DNA of 64,000 nt from Cohnella sp. WQ 127256. GTDB lineage: Bacteria > Bacillota > Bacilli > Paenibacillales > Paenibacillaceae. The translations under genes were made by a program, and so were the position numbers. Below the pieces are notes generated by a model. That model was not told the DNA's origin, did not search any database, and was given only the letters and a program-made list of their open reading frames with translations. The stretch is taken from positions 496,001 through 560,000 of the forward strand of contig NZ_JAMZCY010000005.1 of assembly GCF_024519285.1 (NCBI RefSeq), read 5' to 3'. Numbering within the stretch: the first letter of the stretch is position 1; each line of letters starts with the position of its first letter. This document shows positions 1-10,529 of this stretch, piece by piece.

Positions 1-45
1 CACGCGAGCGCGTCGATTTATTATATATCACGGATTTGCAATTAA

Positions 46-71
46 ACTCCTAGCTTCTGCTAGGGGTTTTT
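46..71 (+). terminator. Intrinsic terminator of a gene upstream of the window
   Basis: A six-base-pair stem, CCTAGC at 49-54 with GCTAGG at 59-64, encloses a four-base loop and is followed by TTTTT at 67-71. It would end a plus-strand transcript that enters from the left. Confidence 0.7.
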
Positions 72-83
72 CTTTATGTCCCT

Positions 84-113
84 TTGACCTATTCGGCGGC
101 AAAATGGTACACT
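84..113 (+). promoter_or_regulatory. Candidate SigA-type promoter of the yebC-like gene
   Basis: TTGACC at 84-89 and TACACT at 108-113 are separated by 18 bases, and the gene starts about 47 bases further on. The -10 is a partial match; an alternative TATTAT lies at 115-120 without a well-spaced -35. Confidence 0.4.
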
Positions 114-159
114 TATTATAGAATTTATTGATACTGATGTCTCTCGGGGGTAAATGGTT

Positions 160-906
160 ATGCCAAAATTTAAGCTTTTTGCAGGCCGTAAAGGTAAAGC
201 AGATCAAGCCAAAAACAATCAATTCGTAAAGCTAGGACGTGAGATCTATGTGCAAGCGCGTAGGGGAGGGACAAACCCTGAGGCTAACTATGGTCTAAAA
301 TCCGCGATTGCTAGTGCTCGTGCGATTCAGATGCCGGCTGATAATATCGAAAGAGCGATCAAGAAAGCAGCTGGTGGAGCTGACAGCGTTGATTATGAAG
401 ATGTGCTGTATGAAGGATATGGACCGGGCGGAGTAGCCGTTATGGTGAAGTGTCTAACGGATAATCGTAATCGTACAGCTGCGGATGTTCGCTCCACTTT
501 CGGTAAACGTGGCGGTAATTTGGGTGAATCCGGCTGCGTAGCTTATATGTTCGACCAGAAGGGGCTTCTAGTTATTGCTCGTGACGAAGATGTTTCAGTA
601 GATGAAGATAGCTTCATGATGGAGGCGCTAGAGGCTGGGGCGGAAGATGTCGTCAGTGGTGCCGACAGCTTTGAGGTTCTGACTGCACCTGAGGAGTTTG
701 AAAAAGTGAAAAACAACTTGGAGTCAGCGGGATACACTTTCGAAACGGCAGGAGTTCGTTGGTTACCCCAAAACACGGTAGCTGTCGAAGGAGAAAATGC
801 CGAGAAGCTATTGAAGATGATGGAAGCCTTTGACGATAATGATGACGTCCAAGATGTATACCACAACTTCGAGATTAGCGACGATGAAATGAGTCGATTA
901 GGTTAA
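160..906 (+). CDS. YebC/PmpR-family regulatory protein
   Basis: This is a TACO1/YebC-family protein of 248 residues. Members act as DNA-binding regulators or, as shown more recently, help ribosomes through difficult proline-rich stretches. The family hallmark is visible as a basic N-terminus (GRKGKADQAK), then KLGREIYVQARRGG and the DNIERAIKKAAGG segment, followed by an acidic C-terminal half. An in-frame ATG also lies at 154, but the GGGGG run at 146-150 sits only three bases before it and nine bases before the ATG at 160, so 160 is preferred. The N-terminus resembles the YeeI/YeeN branch more than the classic MAGHSKW form. The gene stands alone between two terminators. Confidence 0.85.
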   Translation: MPKFKLFAGRKGKADQAKNNQFVKLGREIYVQARRGGTNPEANYGLKSAIASARAIQMPADNIERAIKKAAGGADSVDYEDVLYEGYGPGGVAVMVKCLTDNRNRTAADVRSTFGKRGGNLGESGCVAYMFDQKGLLVIARDEDVSVDEDSFMMEALEAGAEDVVSGADSFEVLTAPEEFEKVKNNLESAGYTFETAGVRWLPQNTVAVEGENAEKLLKMMEAFDDNDDVQDVYHNFEISDDEMSRLG

Positions 907-913
907 TCCACCA

Positions 914-938
914 CAGAGGGGCCGCAAGGCCTCTTTTT
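914..938 (+). terminator. Terminator after the yebC-like gene
   Basis: A GC-rich stem (AGAGG..CC with GGCCTCT, loop GCAA) is followed by TTTTT at 934-938, eight bases after the stop codon. Confidence 0.75.
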
Positions 939-954
939 CAATTTCAATCGGTAA

Positions 955-998
955 AATAGAAAGCCGCTATCCCCAAAAAGGATGAGCGGCTTTCCATT
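955..998 (-). terminator. Terminator of mnmA
   Basis: A perfect ten-base-pair stem is formed by 959-968 (GAAAGCCGCT) and 985-994. On the minus strand it lies just beyond the mnmA stop and is followed by a T-rich stretch. Confidence 0.7.
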
Positions 999-1009
999 TA
1001 TCTATCTCA

Positions 1010-2176
<1,167 letters not shown>

Positions 2177-2405
2177 TCATCTCTCCTTACGACTAGCAGT
2201 TACAAAACCATCATTTTATATTAACATATAAGCTGCGGATTCTCACATAGGGGGAGTTTGTCAGGAATAGGCTACGTATTTTATGAGCAAAAAGTAAATA
2301 GATGTGATAACATAGATTTAAGATGGGGATACTTATCATTTAGCAGATCCAACTAGAGAAAAGTAACTAAAATATATACATTTTTTGCGAAAGCGGGTGT
2401 TTGGA

Positions 2406-2825
2406 ATGAAGATTTCAACAAAAGGTCGTTACGGCTTAACGATCATGATGGAACTTTCGGCTAAATTCGGTGAAGGTCCAATTTCCTTGAAGAGTATTGC
2501 GGAGAAGAATAGTCTTTCCGAGCATTATTTAGAGCAGCTTATTGCCCCTTTGCGAAATGCTGGTCTAGTTAAAAGCGTAAGAGGAGCTTACGGCGGATAT
2601 ATTTTGTCAAAGGATCCAGCAACGATTTCTGCTGGCGATGTCATTCGAATATTAGAAGGACCGATCAGTCCGGTCGATTTTACTGAAGAAGATGATCCGG
2701 CGAAACGAGACTTGTGGCTGAGAATTAGAGACAGTATTGCAGAAGTTCTTGATTCCACGACTCTTAGTGACCTCATTACCTTTAAAGGTGAGGACAAGCT
2801 TAGCAACTATATGTTTTATATTTAG
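2406..2825 (+). CDS. cymR: Cysteine metabolism repressor CymR (Rrf2 family)
   Basis: CymR is the Rrf2-type repressor of cysteine and sulfur-uptake genes in Firmicutes, working with CysK as its sensor partner in B. subtilis. The N-terminus MKISTKGRYGLTIMMEL, the middle LRNAGLVKSVRGAYGGY and the C-terminus YMFYI match my recollection of CymR almost word for word. An earlier in-frame start at 2385 would add MRKRVFG, which CymR lacks, so 2406 is chosen. The protein has 139 residues and none of the three iron-sulfur cysteines of IscR. It is followed 15 bases later by the cysteine desulfurase gene, probably in one operon. Confidence 0.92.
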   Translation: MKISTKGRYGLTIMMELSAKFGEGPISLKSIAEKNSLSEHYLEQLIAPLRNAGLVKSVRGAYGGYILSKDPATISAGDVIRILEGPISPVDFTEEDDPAKRDLWLRIRDSIAEVLDSTTLSDLITFKGEDKLSNYMFYI

Positions 2826-2840
2826 AAGAAGGTGCAAGGC

Positions 2841-3992
2841 ATGAACTCTATTTATTTTGATCACGCTGCAACTACGGCGATGCATCCAGATGTTCTGAAC
2901 GTATATGTAGAAGCTGTAAGGAGTGGACCTGGTAATCCTTCAAGCTTACATGCTCATGGGCGTGCGGCGAGGGAACGAATATCCCAAGCCAGGGATTCCT
3001 TGGCAAGCTTACTTCATTGTGAAGCTTCCGAGCTAATATTTACCGGCAGCGGAACAGAGAGTGATAATTCGGCATTGTTCGGAGCAGCTCTCGCGCAAAA
3101 AAAACGCGGACGTAACGGAATCGTAACGACCGCAATTGAACATCACGCCGTCCTGCATGCATGCCGCCAGCTAGAGTCTCAAGGATTCTCGCTGACGGTA
3201 TTACCTGTTGACGAATTTGGACGTGTGTCTCTTGAGGACGCGAAATTGGCCATCAATGATACGACGGCAATCGTTAGCATTATGGCAGGCAACAATGAAA
3301 CGGGTACATTACAGCCGTTTGCCGAAATCGGCGAATTGGCTCGCAAGCATAAAGCATTAATGCACGTTGATGCCGTACAAGCGTTTGGTTATCTCCCTTT
3401 TAATCTCAAGGAACTGCCTATTGATTTCCTCAGTCTATCCGCACACAAAATTAACGGACCTCAAGGCGTTGGGCTACTCTATGTCCGTAAAGGAACCCCG
3501 TTTCAACCCATACTTCATGGCGGCTCGCAGGAGCGTAATCGCAGAGCAGGGACAGAGAACGTTGCAGGAATTGTAGCTTTTGCGAAAGCTGCGATGATCG
3601 CATGTGGACAGCTTCAATCCCGGTGGGATCATGCAGAGGATATTCGTATTACAGTGCTAGAAAGATTATCCGAGCTGTTCGGACCCGAGCAATTCGTCAT
3701 CAATGGACATCTGGAAGACCGGCTTCCACACATACTTAATATTAGCTTTACCGGTATTTCCGCGGAGAGTATGTTGATGAATCTCGATTTGGCTGGAGTG
3801 TCCGCTTCTGGCGGTTCAGCTTGCAATTCAGGCTCCTTAAAACCATCGCATGTCCTGTCGGCTATGAAATTTTCTTCGGAAAGAGTGTCATCTGCTGTAC
3901 GTTTTAGCTTCGGATTGGGCAATACTAGAGAAGAAGCCGATAAATTGGCGAAAATAACTGCAACCATTTCCGCGCGTTTGCGTATTAATTAA
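2841..3992 (+). CDS. Cysteine desulfurase (YrvO/IscS type)
   Basis: This PLP enzyme takes sulfur from cysteine as an enzyme-bound persulfide; by context it supplies MnmA. YFDHAATT near the start, the PLP lysine in SLSAHKINGPQGVG, and the catalytic cysteine in GGSACNSGS are all visible. A GTG at 2832 is in frame, but AGAAGG at 2827-2832 is eight bases from the ATG at 2841, which gives the usual MNSIYFDHAA N-terminus. Length is 383 residues. Gene order cymR-yrvO is conserved in Bacillus, where mnmA follows; here mnmA is inverted on the other side. Confidence 0.93.
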   Translation: MNSIYFDHAATTAMHPDVLNVYVEAVRSGPGNPSSLHAHGRAARERISQARDSLASLLHCEASELIFTGSGTESDNSALFGAALAQKKRGRNGIVTTAIEHHAVLHACRQLESQGFSLTVLPVDEFGRVSLEDAKLAINDTTAIVSIMAGNNETGTLQPFAEIGELARKHKALMHVDAVQAFGYLPFNLKELPIDFLSLSAHKINGPQGVGLLYVRKGTPFQPILHGGSQERNRRAGTENVAGIVAFAKAAMIACGQLQSRWDHAEDIRITVLERLSELFGPEQFVINGHLEDRLPHILNISFTGISAESMLMNLDLAGVSASGGSACNSGSLKPSHVLSAMKFSSERVSSAVRFSFGLGNTREEADKLAKITATISARLRIN

Positions 3993-4022
3993 CAGGGCGC
4001 GAGAATTGTTAGGAGCCCGGTT

Positions 4023-4574
4023 ATGATCCAAGTACAAAGGATTCTCGGCTTACCGGTGCTCTTCGAAAACGGTAAATGCTTGGGGAAAGTCAAAGACGTG
4101 TGGTTTGACGAGTTTTGGAAGCTAGTTGGTGTTGTCTTAGACAAGCACGCTCGTTCAGGATTAATTCGTAAATTACCTAAGATCGTTTATTGGGATAATA
4201 TCGTTCACTGTGGTGAAGATGCCCTGTTGATTCGCAATAGTTCGATTATTGCGACTAAAGACAACAAACAACTACTGCGAACATTCCATACCGGTGTAGT
4301 AAAGTTGAAAGATATGCCGGTTTATACGATTGAGGGACAATATTTAGGCAAAGTATCAGACGTTTACTTAAAGCAGTCTGAGGGTACACAAATAGTAGGA
4401 TATGAACTAACGGACGGTTTTCTCACGGATGTGTTCGAGGGAAGGCGGAAACTATTTCTGCCGGAATCACCTGAGAATATTACTTTGGGCGAGGATGCCA
4501 TTCTGGTACCGGCTTCGTACGAGCGGATACTTACGAGAGACCATTCATGGAAAGTGACAGGTGAAGACGGATGA
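4023..4574 (+). CDS. PRC-barrel domain protein (YrrD-like)
   Basis: The 183-residue protein has two PRC-barrel-like repeats: residues 1-80 begin with LGLPVLFENGKCLGKVKDVWFD, and residues 95-170 with VKLKDMPVYTIEGQYLGKVSDVYL. PRC-barrels are small adaptor folds. B. subtilis yrrD lies in the same neighbourhood; its role is not established. AGGAG at 4010-4014 supports the ATG at 4023. The stop overlaps the next start by four bases (ATGA), so the small zinc-ribbon gene is translationally coupled. Confidence 0.8.
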   Translation: MIQVQRILGLPVLFENGKCLGKVKDVWFDEFWKLVGVVLDKHARSGLIRKLPKIVYWDNIVHCGEDALLIRNSSIIATKDNKQLLRTFHTGVVKLKDMPVYTIEGQYLGKVSDVYLKQSEGTQIVGYELTDGFLTDVFEGRRKLFLPESPENITLGEDAILVPASYERILTRDHSWKVTGEDG

Positions 4575-4771
4575 TGAGATGCCCTAATTGCAGCTCCAAA
4601 GATATTGGGAAAATCGGTTCCCATCAGTTTTACTGCTGGAGTTGTTTTATCGAGTTGACGGTAAACGGGGAGAAAATGTCCGTATACCAAGTGGAAGAAG
4701 ATGGGACGTTAAGCTCGCTTGACGACTTGTTCTTCGATGAGCCTATGCCAGCTGAGATTCATGCAAACTGA
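4571..4771 (+). CDS. Small zinc-ribbon protein
   Basis: This 66-residue protein starts MMRCPNCSSKDIG and continues with YCWSCFIEL, giving two CxxC pairs about 17 residues apart, a likely structural zinc site. The rest is acidic. It overlaps the PRC-barrel gene by four bases and is closed by a strong terminator, so the two form a pair. I do not recognise a specific function. Confidence 0.75.
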   Translation: MMRCPNCSSKDIGKIGSHQFYCWSCFIELTVNGEKMSVYQVEEDGTLSSLDDLFFDEPMPAEIHAN

Positions 4772-4792
4772 TTGTAATTCAGCAATTAAACT

Positions 4793-4843
4793 AAGAAATG
4801 GGTGGTACAGGGAGTCATTCCTGTGCCACCCATTTCTTATTTG
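4793..4843 (+). terminator. Terminator of the PRC-barrel/zinc-ribbon pair
   Basis: A perfect 13-base-pair stem is formed by 4793-4805 (AAGAAATGGGTGG) and 4826-4838, extended by CAGG/CCTG pairing inside. Confidence 0.75.
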
Positions 4844-5083
4844 GGTCAAGTTTTAAACAAACGCTTATCCGTCGTGCGTTGCTGAAGGCTGTAACCCACG
4901 ACTTACCCTCAAAAAACATAATCGATAGGAAATGCAAAGGGGGTGTCCCATAGAGTTACTTATGAGACACCTCCTTTTTTATTTGTAATGGTTTATGAGT
5001 CGGGACAAGTACATATACTAATACTAAAGCGAAGAGAAACAGTCAGGTTAACAGCTCTGGCAGGTCGGGCAAGGGGTGGAGAG
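4844..5083. other. Intergenic stretch with a second terminator-like hairpin
   Basis: From 4844 to 4935 I see no gene or clear signal. At 4936-4952 and 4961-4977 lies an imperfect 17-base-pair inverted repeat (GGTGTC.CATA with TATGAGACACC) followed by a T run at 4975-4982, so it would terminate plus-strand transcription. The remainder to 5083 is in frame with the permease gene, but its translation is not conserved-looking, so it is treated as leader. Confidence 0.5.
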
Positions 5084-6154
5084 ATGGATCGGTTTACTCA
5101 GAGCCGTTTTTTTAGCGTGCTAATCTATACGATTCTTTGTTTGGTGGTTTTGTTTCTCGTGGTGTTAGTGCGTCCCATGTTGAGTTCTGTCTATGATTTT
5201 CTGAAGGCAGTATTAGCCCCCTTTCTCATCGCCATGGTCATTTCGTATATGTTGAATCCGATCGTTAATATGCTGCATGATCGCAAGGTTCCACGAACTG
5301 CTGCCGTTCTTCTTATTTATACGGTGTTCATTTCAGTTTCTATTGTCATTCTGATGAATGTCATTCCAATGTTTATGAATCAGGTGGAAGAACTGAACGA
5401 GCACATGCCGGAATTAACGATGAAAGCGCAAAGTGTTGTTGATCATTTCAATAATAACAACGTTTTTCCGGAGACTGTCCGAGATGGGATTAACAGCTCA
5501 ATTAGTAGCATGGAGAAGCAGATTGAGAAAAGAATCTCCGATTTCCTGAATAATATTGGCGCTGTCGTTAATGTTTTGTTTATTGCGATGATCGTACCTT
5601 TTCTCGCTTTTTACATGATGAAGGATTTGGATGTATTCGAACGCGCAGCATTGCAGTATATCCCTCGAGCGCGGCGAAAGCATGCAATTAGGCTTATGAA
5701 GGATATTGACGCCGCGCTAGGCAGCTACATACGGGGACAACTGATCGTTTCCTTGTGCATCGGAGTGCTTGCATATATAGGGTATTTGATCATAGGCATG
5801 CCTTACCCGTTATTAATGGCGGGTTTTGTATCCCTGTTCGATATTATTCCATACCTTGGGCCGTTCTTCGGGGCACTGCCAGCGATGATCATGGCTTCTA
5901 CAATTTCTTGGAAAATGGTACTCATGGTCATCGTTGTGAACATGATTTGCCAGAACCTCGAAAGTAATGTCATTAGCCCTCAAGTTGTCGGGAAATCAAT
6001 GAAAATGCACCCTTTAACAATCATATTGGTGCTGCTTATTGGAGGGGAATTGGCAGGCATTGTTGGCATGATTTTGGCGGTTCCTTTCTACGCAGCTATG
6101 AAAGTCGTTGTGCAGCATGTTGCTGCCTACTACATCCACAGAAAAACCGTTTGA
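5084..6154 (+). CDS. AI-2E family (UPF0118) membrane permease
   Basis: This polytopic membrane protein of 356 residues belongs to the AI-2E/UPF0118 family, whose members include ion/proton antiporters and exporters of unknown substrate. Two N-terminal helices (LIYTILCLVVLFLVV, APFLIAMVISYML), a long soluble segment, and a C-terminal cluster including LFDIIPYLGPFFGALPAM and GGELAGIVGMILAVPFYA are typical. The open frame extends upstream to 4943, but AAGGGGTGGAGAG directly before the ATG at 5084 and the start of hydrophobicity there favour 5084. A paralogue is encoded at 18.4-19.5 kb. Its stop codon overlaps the -35 of the alaS leader promoter. Confidence 0.8.
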   Translation: MDRFTQSRFFSVLIYTILCLVVLFLVVLVRPMLSSVYDFLKAVLAPFLIAMVISYMLNPIVNMLHDRKVPRTAAVLLIYTVFISVSIVILMNVIPMFMNQVEELNEHMPELTMKAQSVVDHFNNNNVFPETVRDGINSSISSMEKQIEKRISDFLNNIGAVVNVLFIAMIVPFLAFYMMKDLDVFERAALQYIPRARRKHAIRLMKDIDAALGSYIRGQLIVSLCIGVLAYIGYLIIGMPYPLLMAGFVSLFDIIPYLGPFFGALPAMIMASTISWKMVLMVIVVNMICQNLESNVISPQVVGKSMKMHPLTIILVLLIGGELAGIVGMILAVPFYAAMKVVVQHVAAYYIHRKTV

Positions 6155-6180
6155 CAGCTTCGAAAGACGTTGTCTATAAT
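6151..6180 (+). promoter_or_regulatory. SigA-type promoter of the alaS T-box leader
   Basis: Consensus TTGACA at 6151-6156 and consensus TATAAT at 6175-6180 are separated by 18 bases. The -35 overlaps the TGA stop (6152-6154) of the upstream permease gene. Transcription would begin near 6187, placing the whole T-box in the leader. Confidence 0.85.
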
Positions 6181-6186
6181 TTAGAT

Positions 6187-6468
6187 TATATATATTGAAA
6201 CACGTTGACGAAACATAAGTACTTTGTAGTCCGCATGACCAGAGAGAAGATTTCAAGTTGTAGGATCATAGCTCTATCGGGCGTGATTGATGGCTTGGCT
6301 GGGAAAATCTTCAATGCGAAGGACGAAGGAAGCTCGTTTCGGAGTGCGGGCTAAGTCCGCCGGTGAGGGCCGTTATCCCTGTAAGAGGAGATTGCATGTT
6401 GTTTTATGCAATAACCAGGGTGGTACCGCGATGATTTCGTCCCTGATTTAAGGGGCGTTTTTTTATTT
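6187..6468 (+). promoter_or_regulatory. T-box riboswitch controlling alaS
   Basis: The leader has the T-box signature AGGGTGGTACCGCG at 6417-6430, which pairs with the acceptor end of uncharged tRNA, and the AGAGAG element of stem I near 6241. It ends in an intrinsic terminator (CGTCCCT 6438-6444 with AGGGGCG 6451-6457, then a T run). The candidate specifier codon is GCT (Ala) at 6332-6334, in the context GAAGCTCGTTTCGGAG. Low charging of tRNA-Ala would favour the antiterminator and alaS expression. The family identity is certain; the specifier call is inferred from spacing and from the downstream gene. Confidence 0.93.
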
Positions 6469-6499
6469 TTTTTGTGAAATTAGAGGAGGATTATCCTGA

Positions 6500-9136
6500 A
6501 TGAAACCGATGAAGGCAGCAGAAATCCGCAGCAAATGGTTAACGTTCTTCGAAAGCAAAGGCCATAAAATAGAGCCAAGCTCACCACTTGTTCCCCATAA
6601 TGATCCTTCCTTATTGTGGATCAACGCTGGGATGGCGCCGCTCAAAGCTTATTTTGACGGACGCGTAAAGCCGGAAAATCCCCGTATTGCGAATTCGCAA
6701 AAGTGTATCCGTACAAATGATATCGAGAATGTAGGGAAAACACGTCGTCATCACACTTTTTTCGAAATGCTGGGTAACTTCTCGATAGGGGACTATTTCA
6801 AAGAAGACGCGATTACTTGGGCGTGGGAGTTTCTTACGGGCCCAGAATGGATCGGATTTGATTCTGAGAGATTGTCTGTAACCGTATATCCAGAGGATGA
6901 AGAAGCTTATCGCCTTTGGAATGAGAAAATTGGCCTTCCTCCTGAGCGTATTGTTAAGCTCCAAGAAAACTTTTGGGATATCGGAGAAGGACCATGCGGA
7001 CCCTGCACGGAAATCTTCTATGATCGTGGAGACAAGTATGGTGATCTTTCCGATCCTGACTGCACGACAGGTGGGGAGAACGAGCGCTTCCTGGAAGTGT
7101 GGAACATCGTGTTCTCCCAATTCAACCACAATAAGGATGGCAGCTTCACGCCACTTCCTAACAAGAACATAGATACAGGTGCGGGTCTCGAACGTTTTGC
7201 TTCCATCCTCCAAGATGTTGATTCTAACTTCGACACCGATTTGTTTATGCCAATGATCGAGCGTACATGCGGAATCGCTAATGTAAAGTATAAGGTGAAC
7301 GAAGAGCATGATGTGGCCCTGAAAGTCATTGCCGATCATATTCGGACGGTTGCTTTCTCGGTAGGAGACGGGGTTCTTCCATCGAACGAAGGTCGTGGCT
7401 ACGTCATTCGCCGCCTGCTTCGTCGTGCGGTTCGCTACGGCAAGGTGCTAGGCATTGATCGTCCGTTCCTATGGGAGCTTACACCTACCGTGGGCGAGAT
7501 TATGGGCGTCTACTATCCTGAAGTGTTAGAAAAGCGTGAATTTATCGAAAAGGTCATTCGTACCGAGGAAGAACGCTTCCATGAAACATTGACAGACGGC
7601 TTGGCGATATTAGCTCAGCTTTGTCAGAAGGCAAGCTCAGAAGGTCAAACCAAAATTTCTGGATCAGATGCCTTTAAGCTATACGACACCTATGGCTTCC
7701 CGTTCGACTTGACGGAAGATTATGCAACTGAGCAGGGAATGACTGTTGATCGGGAAGGCTTCGATGCTTCGATGCAGGAGCAACGCGACCGTGCCCGTGC
7801 AGCACGCCATGAAACAGATAGCATGAAGGTTCAGGGCGGACCTTTAGCGGATTACACAGAAAAGAGCGAATTTATTGGCTATGAGGGCTTAACCGCTGAG
7901 GCGCGTGTATTGGCTATCGTTGCTGACAATCAGTTTGTAGACGTTGCCGGTGTTGACGAAAAAGTACTCGTTGTTCTTGATCGCACACCGTTCTACGCGG
8001 AGAGCGGTGGACAAGTAAGTGACCGTGGTGTTCTATTCGGTAAAGGTGTCAATGCGGAAGTAAACGGTTTAAGCAAAGCGCCGCATGGTCAATCCGTTCA
8101 TCAGGTTGTTGTAACGGGTGGGCATCTGAAGGTAGGCGACACGTTGACGGCATCCGTCAACGCCACCGAGCGTAGCGAAATCGTTCGTAACCATACGGCT
8201 ACCCACTTATTGCACAGAGCTTTGAAAGATGTGCTTGGTGAGCATGTTAATCAAGCTGGCTCACTCGTAGAGCCAGAGCGTCTTCGTTTCGACTTCTCCC
8301 ATTTTGGTGCAATCACAGCCGAAGAGCTGGCGGAAGTTGAGCGTCGAGTGAATGAACAGATCTGGATTGGCACGGAGCTCGATATCGGATTCAAGCCGAT
8401 TGCTGAAGCGAAAGCAATGGGAGCCATGGCGTTATTCGGAGAAAAATATGGCGATATTGTCCGTGTAGTTCGGGTTGGAGATTATAGCCTAGAGCTATGT
8501 GGTGGCTGTCATGTTCGGAACACTTCGCAAATCGGACTCTTTAAGCTTGTGAGCGAAGGCGGTATCGGCTCTGGCGTTCGCCGTATTGAAGCGGTAACGG
8601 GACGTAACGCATACAACTATCTTGACGACCAGTTAAATATTCTTAAAGGCGCTGCGGCTCAATTAAAATGCGGAGTTAATGATGTCACGAAACGGATCGA
8701 AGCCGTACAAGGTGAAGTACGCCAATTACAACGTGACAATGAATCGTTGCAAGGCAAGCTTAGTCGCTTGGAAGCAGCGGATCTCGTCTCAGCGGCGCGA
8801 ACAGTTAGTGGTGTCACATTGCTCGCTACTGAAGTAAATGCTGGAAATATGGATGCATTACGTGGTGTCGCAGACGAGCTTAAGCTTAAGCTCGGATCCG
8901 CTGTACTTGTGCTCGGTGCAGCTGCTGAAGATAAAGTGAACTTCGTTGTTGCTGTAACCCCTGATCTCGTGAAGCAAGGATTGCACGCAGGTAAACTGAT
9001 CAAAGACATTGCTGCTATTTGCGGTGGTGGTGGCGGAGGCAAGCCTGAGCTAGCTCAAGCGGGCGGTAAGGATCCGTCTAAGCTGTCCGAAGCACTTGCG
9101 GCTGCAGAACAGTTGGTCATTGCACAGATTAGCTAA
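6500..9136 (+). CDS. alaS: Alanyl-tRNA synthetase
   Basis: AlaRS charges tRNA-Ala and edits mischarged Ser and Gly. The 878-residue protein has the class II catalytic core at the N-terminus ([35 protein letters not shown]), the editing domain zinc ligands HTATH and CGGCH, and the C-terminal oligomerisation/tRNA-elbow domain ending in a glycine-rich [23 protein letters not shown] precedes the ATG at 6500. It is controlled by the T-box leader just upstream and starts the conserved alaS-ireB-ruvX-DUF1292 block. Confidence 0.97.
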   Translation: MKPMKAAEIRSKWLTFFESKGHKIEPSSPLVPHNDPSLLWINAGMAPLKAYFDGRVKPENPRIANSQKCIRTNDIENVGKTRRHHTFFEMLGNFSIGDYFKEDAITWAWEFLTGPEWIGFDSERLSVTVYPEDEEAYRLWNEKIGLPPERIVKLQENFWDIGEGPCGPCTEIFYDRGDKYGDLSDPDCTTGGENERFLEVWNIVFSQFNHNKDGSFTPLPNKNIDTGAGLERFASILQDVDSNFDTDLFMPMIERTCGIANVKYKVNEEHDVALKVIADHIRTVAFSVGDGVLPSNEGRGYVIRRLLRRAVRYGKVLGIDRPFLWELTPTVGEIMGVYYPEVLEKREFIEKVIRTEEERFHETLTDGLAILAQLCQKASSEGQTKISGSDAFKLYDTYGFPFDLTEDYATEQGMTVDREGFDASMQEQRDRARAARHETDSMKVQGGPLADYTEKSEFIGYEGLTAEARVLAIVADNQFVDVAGVDEKVLVVLDRTPFYAESGGQVSDRGVLFGKGVNAEVNGLSKAPHGQSVHQVVVTGGHLKVGDTLTASVNATERSEIVRNHTATHLLHRALKDVLGEHVNQAGSLVEPERLRFDFSHFGAITAEELAEVERRVNEQIWIGTELDIGFKPIAEAKAMGAMALFGEKYGDIVRVVRVGDYSLELCGGCHVRNTSQIGLFKLVSEGGIGSGVRRIEAVTGRNAYNYLDDQLNILKGAAAQLKCGVNDVTKRIEAVQGEVRQLQRDNESLQGKLSRLEAADLVSAARTVSGVTLLATEVNAGNMDALRGVADELKLKLGSAVLVLGAAAEDKVNFVVAVTPDLVKQGLHAGKLIKDIAAICGGGGGGKPELAQAGGKDPSKLSEALAAAEQLVIAQIS

Positions 9137-9219
9137 CCACTAATTTCCTGTCCATCAGAGATTATGTTATTATAGGAGTAAGTGCTTAAGAGTTTGTCAG
9201 TGAAAGCGAGGTGCTGGAG

Positions 9220-9495
9220 ATGAGCTCACCGGACAAGAATCACCTAGATCAGACCGTTAAGTTTGACGTCGTAGCGGATCCTCATGAGGTATCTTCCCGC
9301 GACATTTTTTTCACGGTACATGATGCTTTAGTAGAAAAAGAGTACCATCCGATCAATCAAATTGTCGGTTATTTGCTTTCGGGCGATCCTGCCTTTATTC
9401 CACGTCATAACAATGCCCGTAGTCTGATCCGCAAGAAGGAACGCGATGAATTGATCGAAGAACTCGTTCGTTTCTATCTTCAGCAGAATCGATAA
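9220..9495 (+). CDS. IreB family regulatory phosphoprotein (YrzL)
   Basis: This 91-residue protein belongs to the IreB/DUF965 family. In Enterococcus, IreB is phosphorylated by the PASTA kinase IreK and modulates cell-wall stress and cephalosporin resistance. The core [30 protein letters not shown] is diagnostic; a threonine in LDQTVKFD near the N-terminus is the kind of site IreK phosphorylates. GAGG at 9208-9211 is eight bases before the ATG at 9220; the upstream GTG at 9211 overlaps that site and is rejected. It sits between alaS and ruvX as in Bacillus. Confidence 0.9.
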   Translation: MSSPDKNHLDQTVKFDVVADPHEVSSRDIFFTVHDALVEKEYHPINQIVGYLLSGDPAFIPRHNNARSLIRKKERDELIEELVRFYLQQNR

Positions 9496-9497
9496 TT

Positions 9498-9911
9498 ATG
9501 CGCATAATGGGACTGGATTATGGGGAAAGACGGATCGGTGTAGCGATGAGCGATCTTTTTGGATGGACCGCTCAAGGCTTGGAAGTGATCGACCAGAAGG
9601 TCATCACCGATCCGATGGCTCGTATTGCAGAATTGATCAAACAATATGAAGTGGAATCTATTGTTGTCGGACTGCCTAAGAATATGAATGGTACAGTCGG
9701 CCCAAGTGGGGAATATTGCATCGCATTCGCGGAAAGTATTAAGCAGACACTATCCTTACCTGTAAAGCTCTGGGATGAGAGACTGACTACCGTATCTGCA
9801 GAACGCACATTACTTGAAGCTGACGTAAGTAGACGTAAACGTAAACTAGTCATCGACAAGATGGCAGCAGCAATTATGCTGCAAAGCTATCTTGATTCGA
9901 TATCGAAATGA
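9498..9911 (+). CDS. ruvX: Putative pre-16S rRNA nuclease / Holliday junction resolvase YqgF (RuvX)
   Basis: YqgF proteins have an RNase H-like fold and process the 5' end of 16S rRNA; an older name is Holliday junction resolvase-like. GLDYGERRIGVAMSD carries the first catalytic Asp, SIVVGLPKNMNG and LWDERLTTVSAE are the other family blocks. Length (137 residues) is normal. It begins two bases after the ireB stop without an obvious ribosome binding site, so it is probably translated by coupling; an ATG at 9507 is an alternative start. Confidence 0.92.
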   Translation: MRIMGLDYGERRIGVAMSDLFGWTAQGLEVIDQKVITDPMARIAELIKQYEVESIVVGLPKNMNGTVGPSGEYCIAFAESIKQTLSLPVKLWDERLTTVSAERTLLEADVSRRKRKLVIDKMAAAIMLQSYLDSISK

Positions 9912-9921
9912 GGGAATAGTC

Positions 9922-10230
9922 ATGACAGACTTAAACAACAACATCAATGAAGAAGAAGAAGCAGAAATTATTTATATCCCTGATGATGAGGGGAACGATG
10001 AAGCGTTTGAGGTTATTATGCGCTTTGAATTAGATGATGGAACAGATCGTAAATATTTGATGGTTGTTCCAGCTGACGAGGACGGCGATGAAGAGCAGGA
10101 AGTATTCGCGTTCCGTTATGATGAAGAAAATGATGAAATAAAGCTTTATCCAATTGAGGATCAGGCTGAATGGGATATGGTTGAAGAAACTTTCAACACC
10201 TTGATGGGCGAATTCAATGCAGCAGAATAA
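9922..10230 (+). CDS. DUF1292 protein (YrzB-like), first copy
   Basis: This 102-residue, very acidic protein belongs to DUF1292, a small Firmicute family of unknown function encoded beside ruvX. The core FEVIMRFELDDGTDRKYLMVVPADE and the tail WDMVEETFNTLM fit the family. The open frame extends back to a TTG at 9892 inside ruvX, but the ATG at 9922 with GAGGGA before it is the natural start. Its end overlaps the next DUF1292 gene by 14 bases. Confidence 0.85.
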   Translation: MTDLNNNINEEEEAEIIYIPDDEGNDEAFEVIMRFELDDGTDRKYLMVVPADEDGDEEQEVFAFRYDEENDEIKLYPIEDQAEWDMVEETFNTLMGEFNAAE

Positions 10231-10513
10231 TGTTTCCACCTTGCGGCAAGCCTATGGCGATCATGTAGAGCTACATGGTGAAGATGGAACGGCAGAAACC
10301 TACACCATACTAGCTGAGTTAGACGTTGAAGGAAGCGATTATGCGATTCTTCAATCGAAGACGATGCAGCAAGAGGATGAATTCGAAGTATTCAGAGTTG
10401 TGGTATTAGCTAATGGTGAGGCGCAGCTCGAAAATGTTACAAATGAAGAGGAATGGGAGCTTGTTGCCGAAGCTTTCGATGATTTACAATTTGGCAGTGA
10501 TGATCAGCCCTGA
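10217..10513 (+). CDS. DUF1292 protein, second copy
   Basis: This 98-residue acidic protein has the same layout as its upstream neighbour: an N-terminal strand region (HVELHGEDGTAETYTILAEL), EFEVFRVVV in the middle and a WELVAEAFDDL tail. The two are divergent tandem paralogues. It starts inside the previous gene and ends before a strong terminator, so alaS through here may be one transcription unit. Confidence 0.82.
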   Translation: MQQNNVSTLRQAYGDHVELHGEDGTAETYTILAELDVEGSDYAILQSKTMQQEDEFEVFRVVVLANGEAQLENVTNEEEWELVAEAFDDLQFGSDDQP

Positions 10514-10529
10514 GTAATTAGGGGAAAGG

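Noticed and set aside
6611..7339. 242-codon minus-strand open frame inside alaS
   Set aside because: It lies wholly antisense to a strongly conserved gene, has no ribosome binding site and no recognisable domain; it mirrors alaS codon bias.
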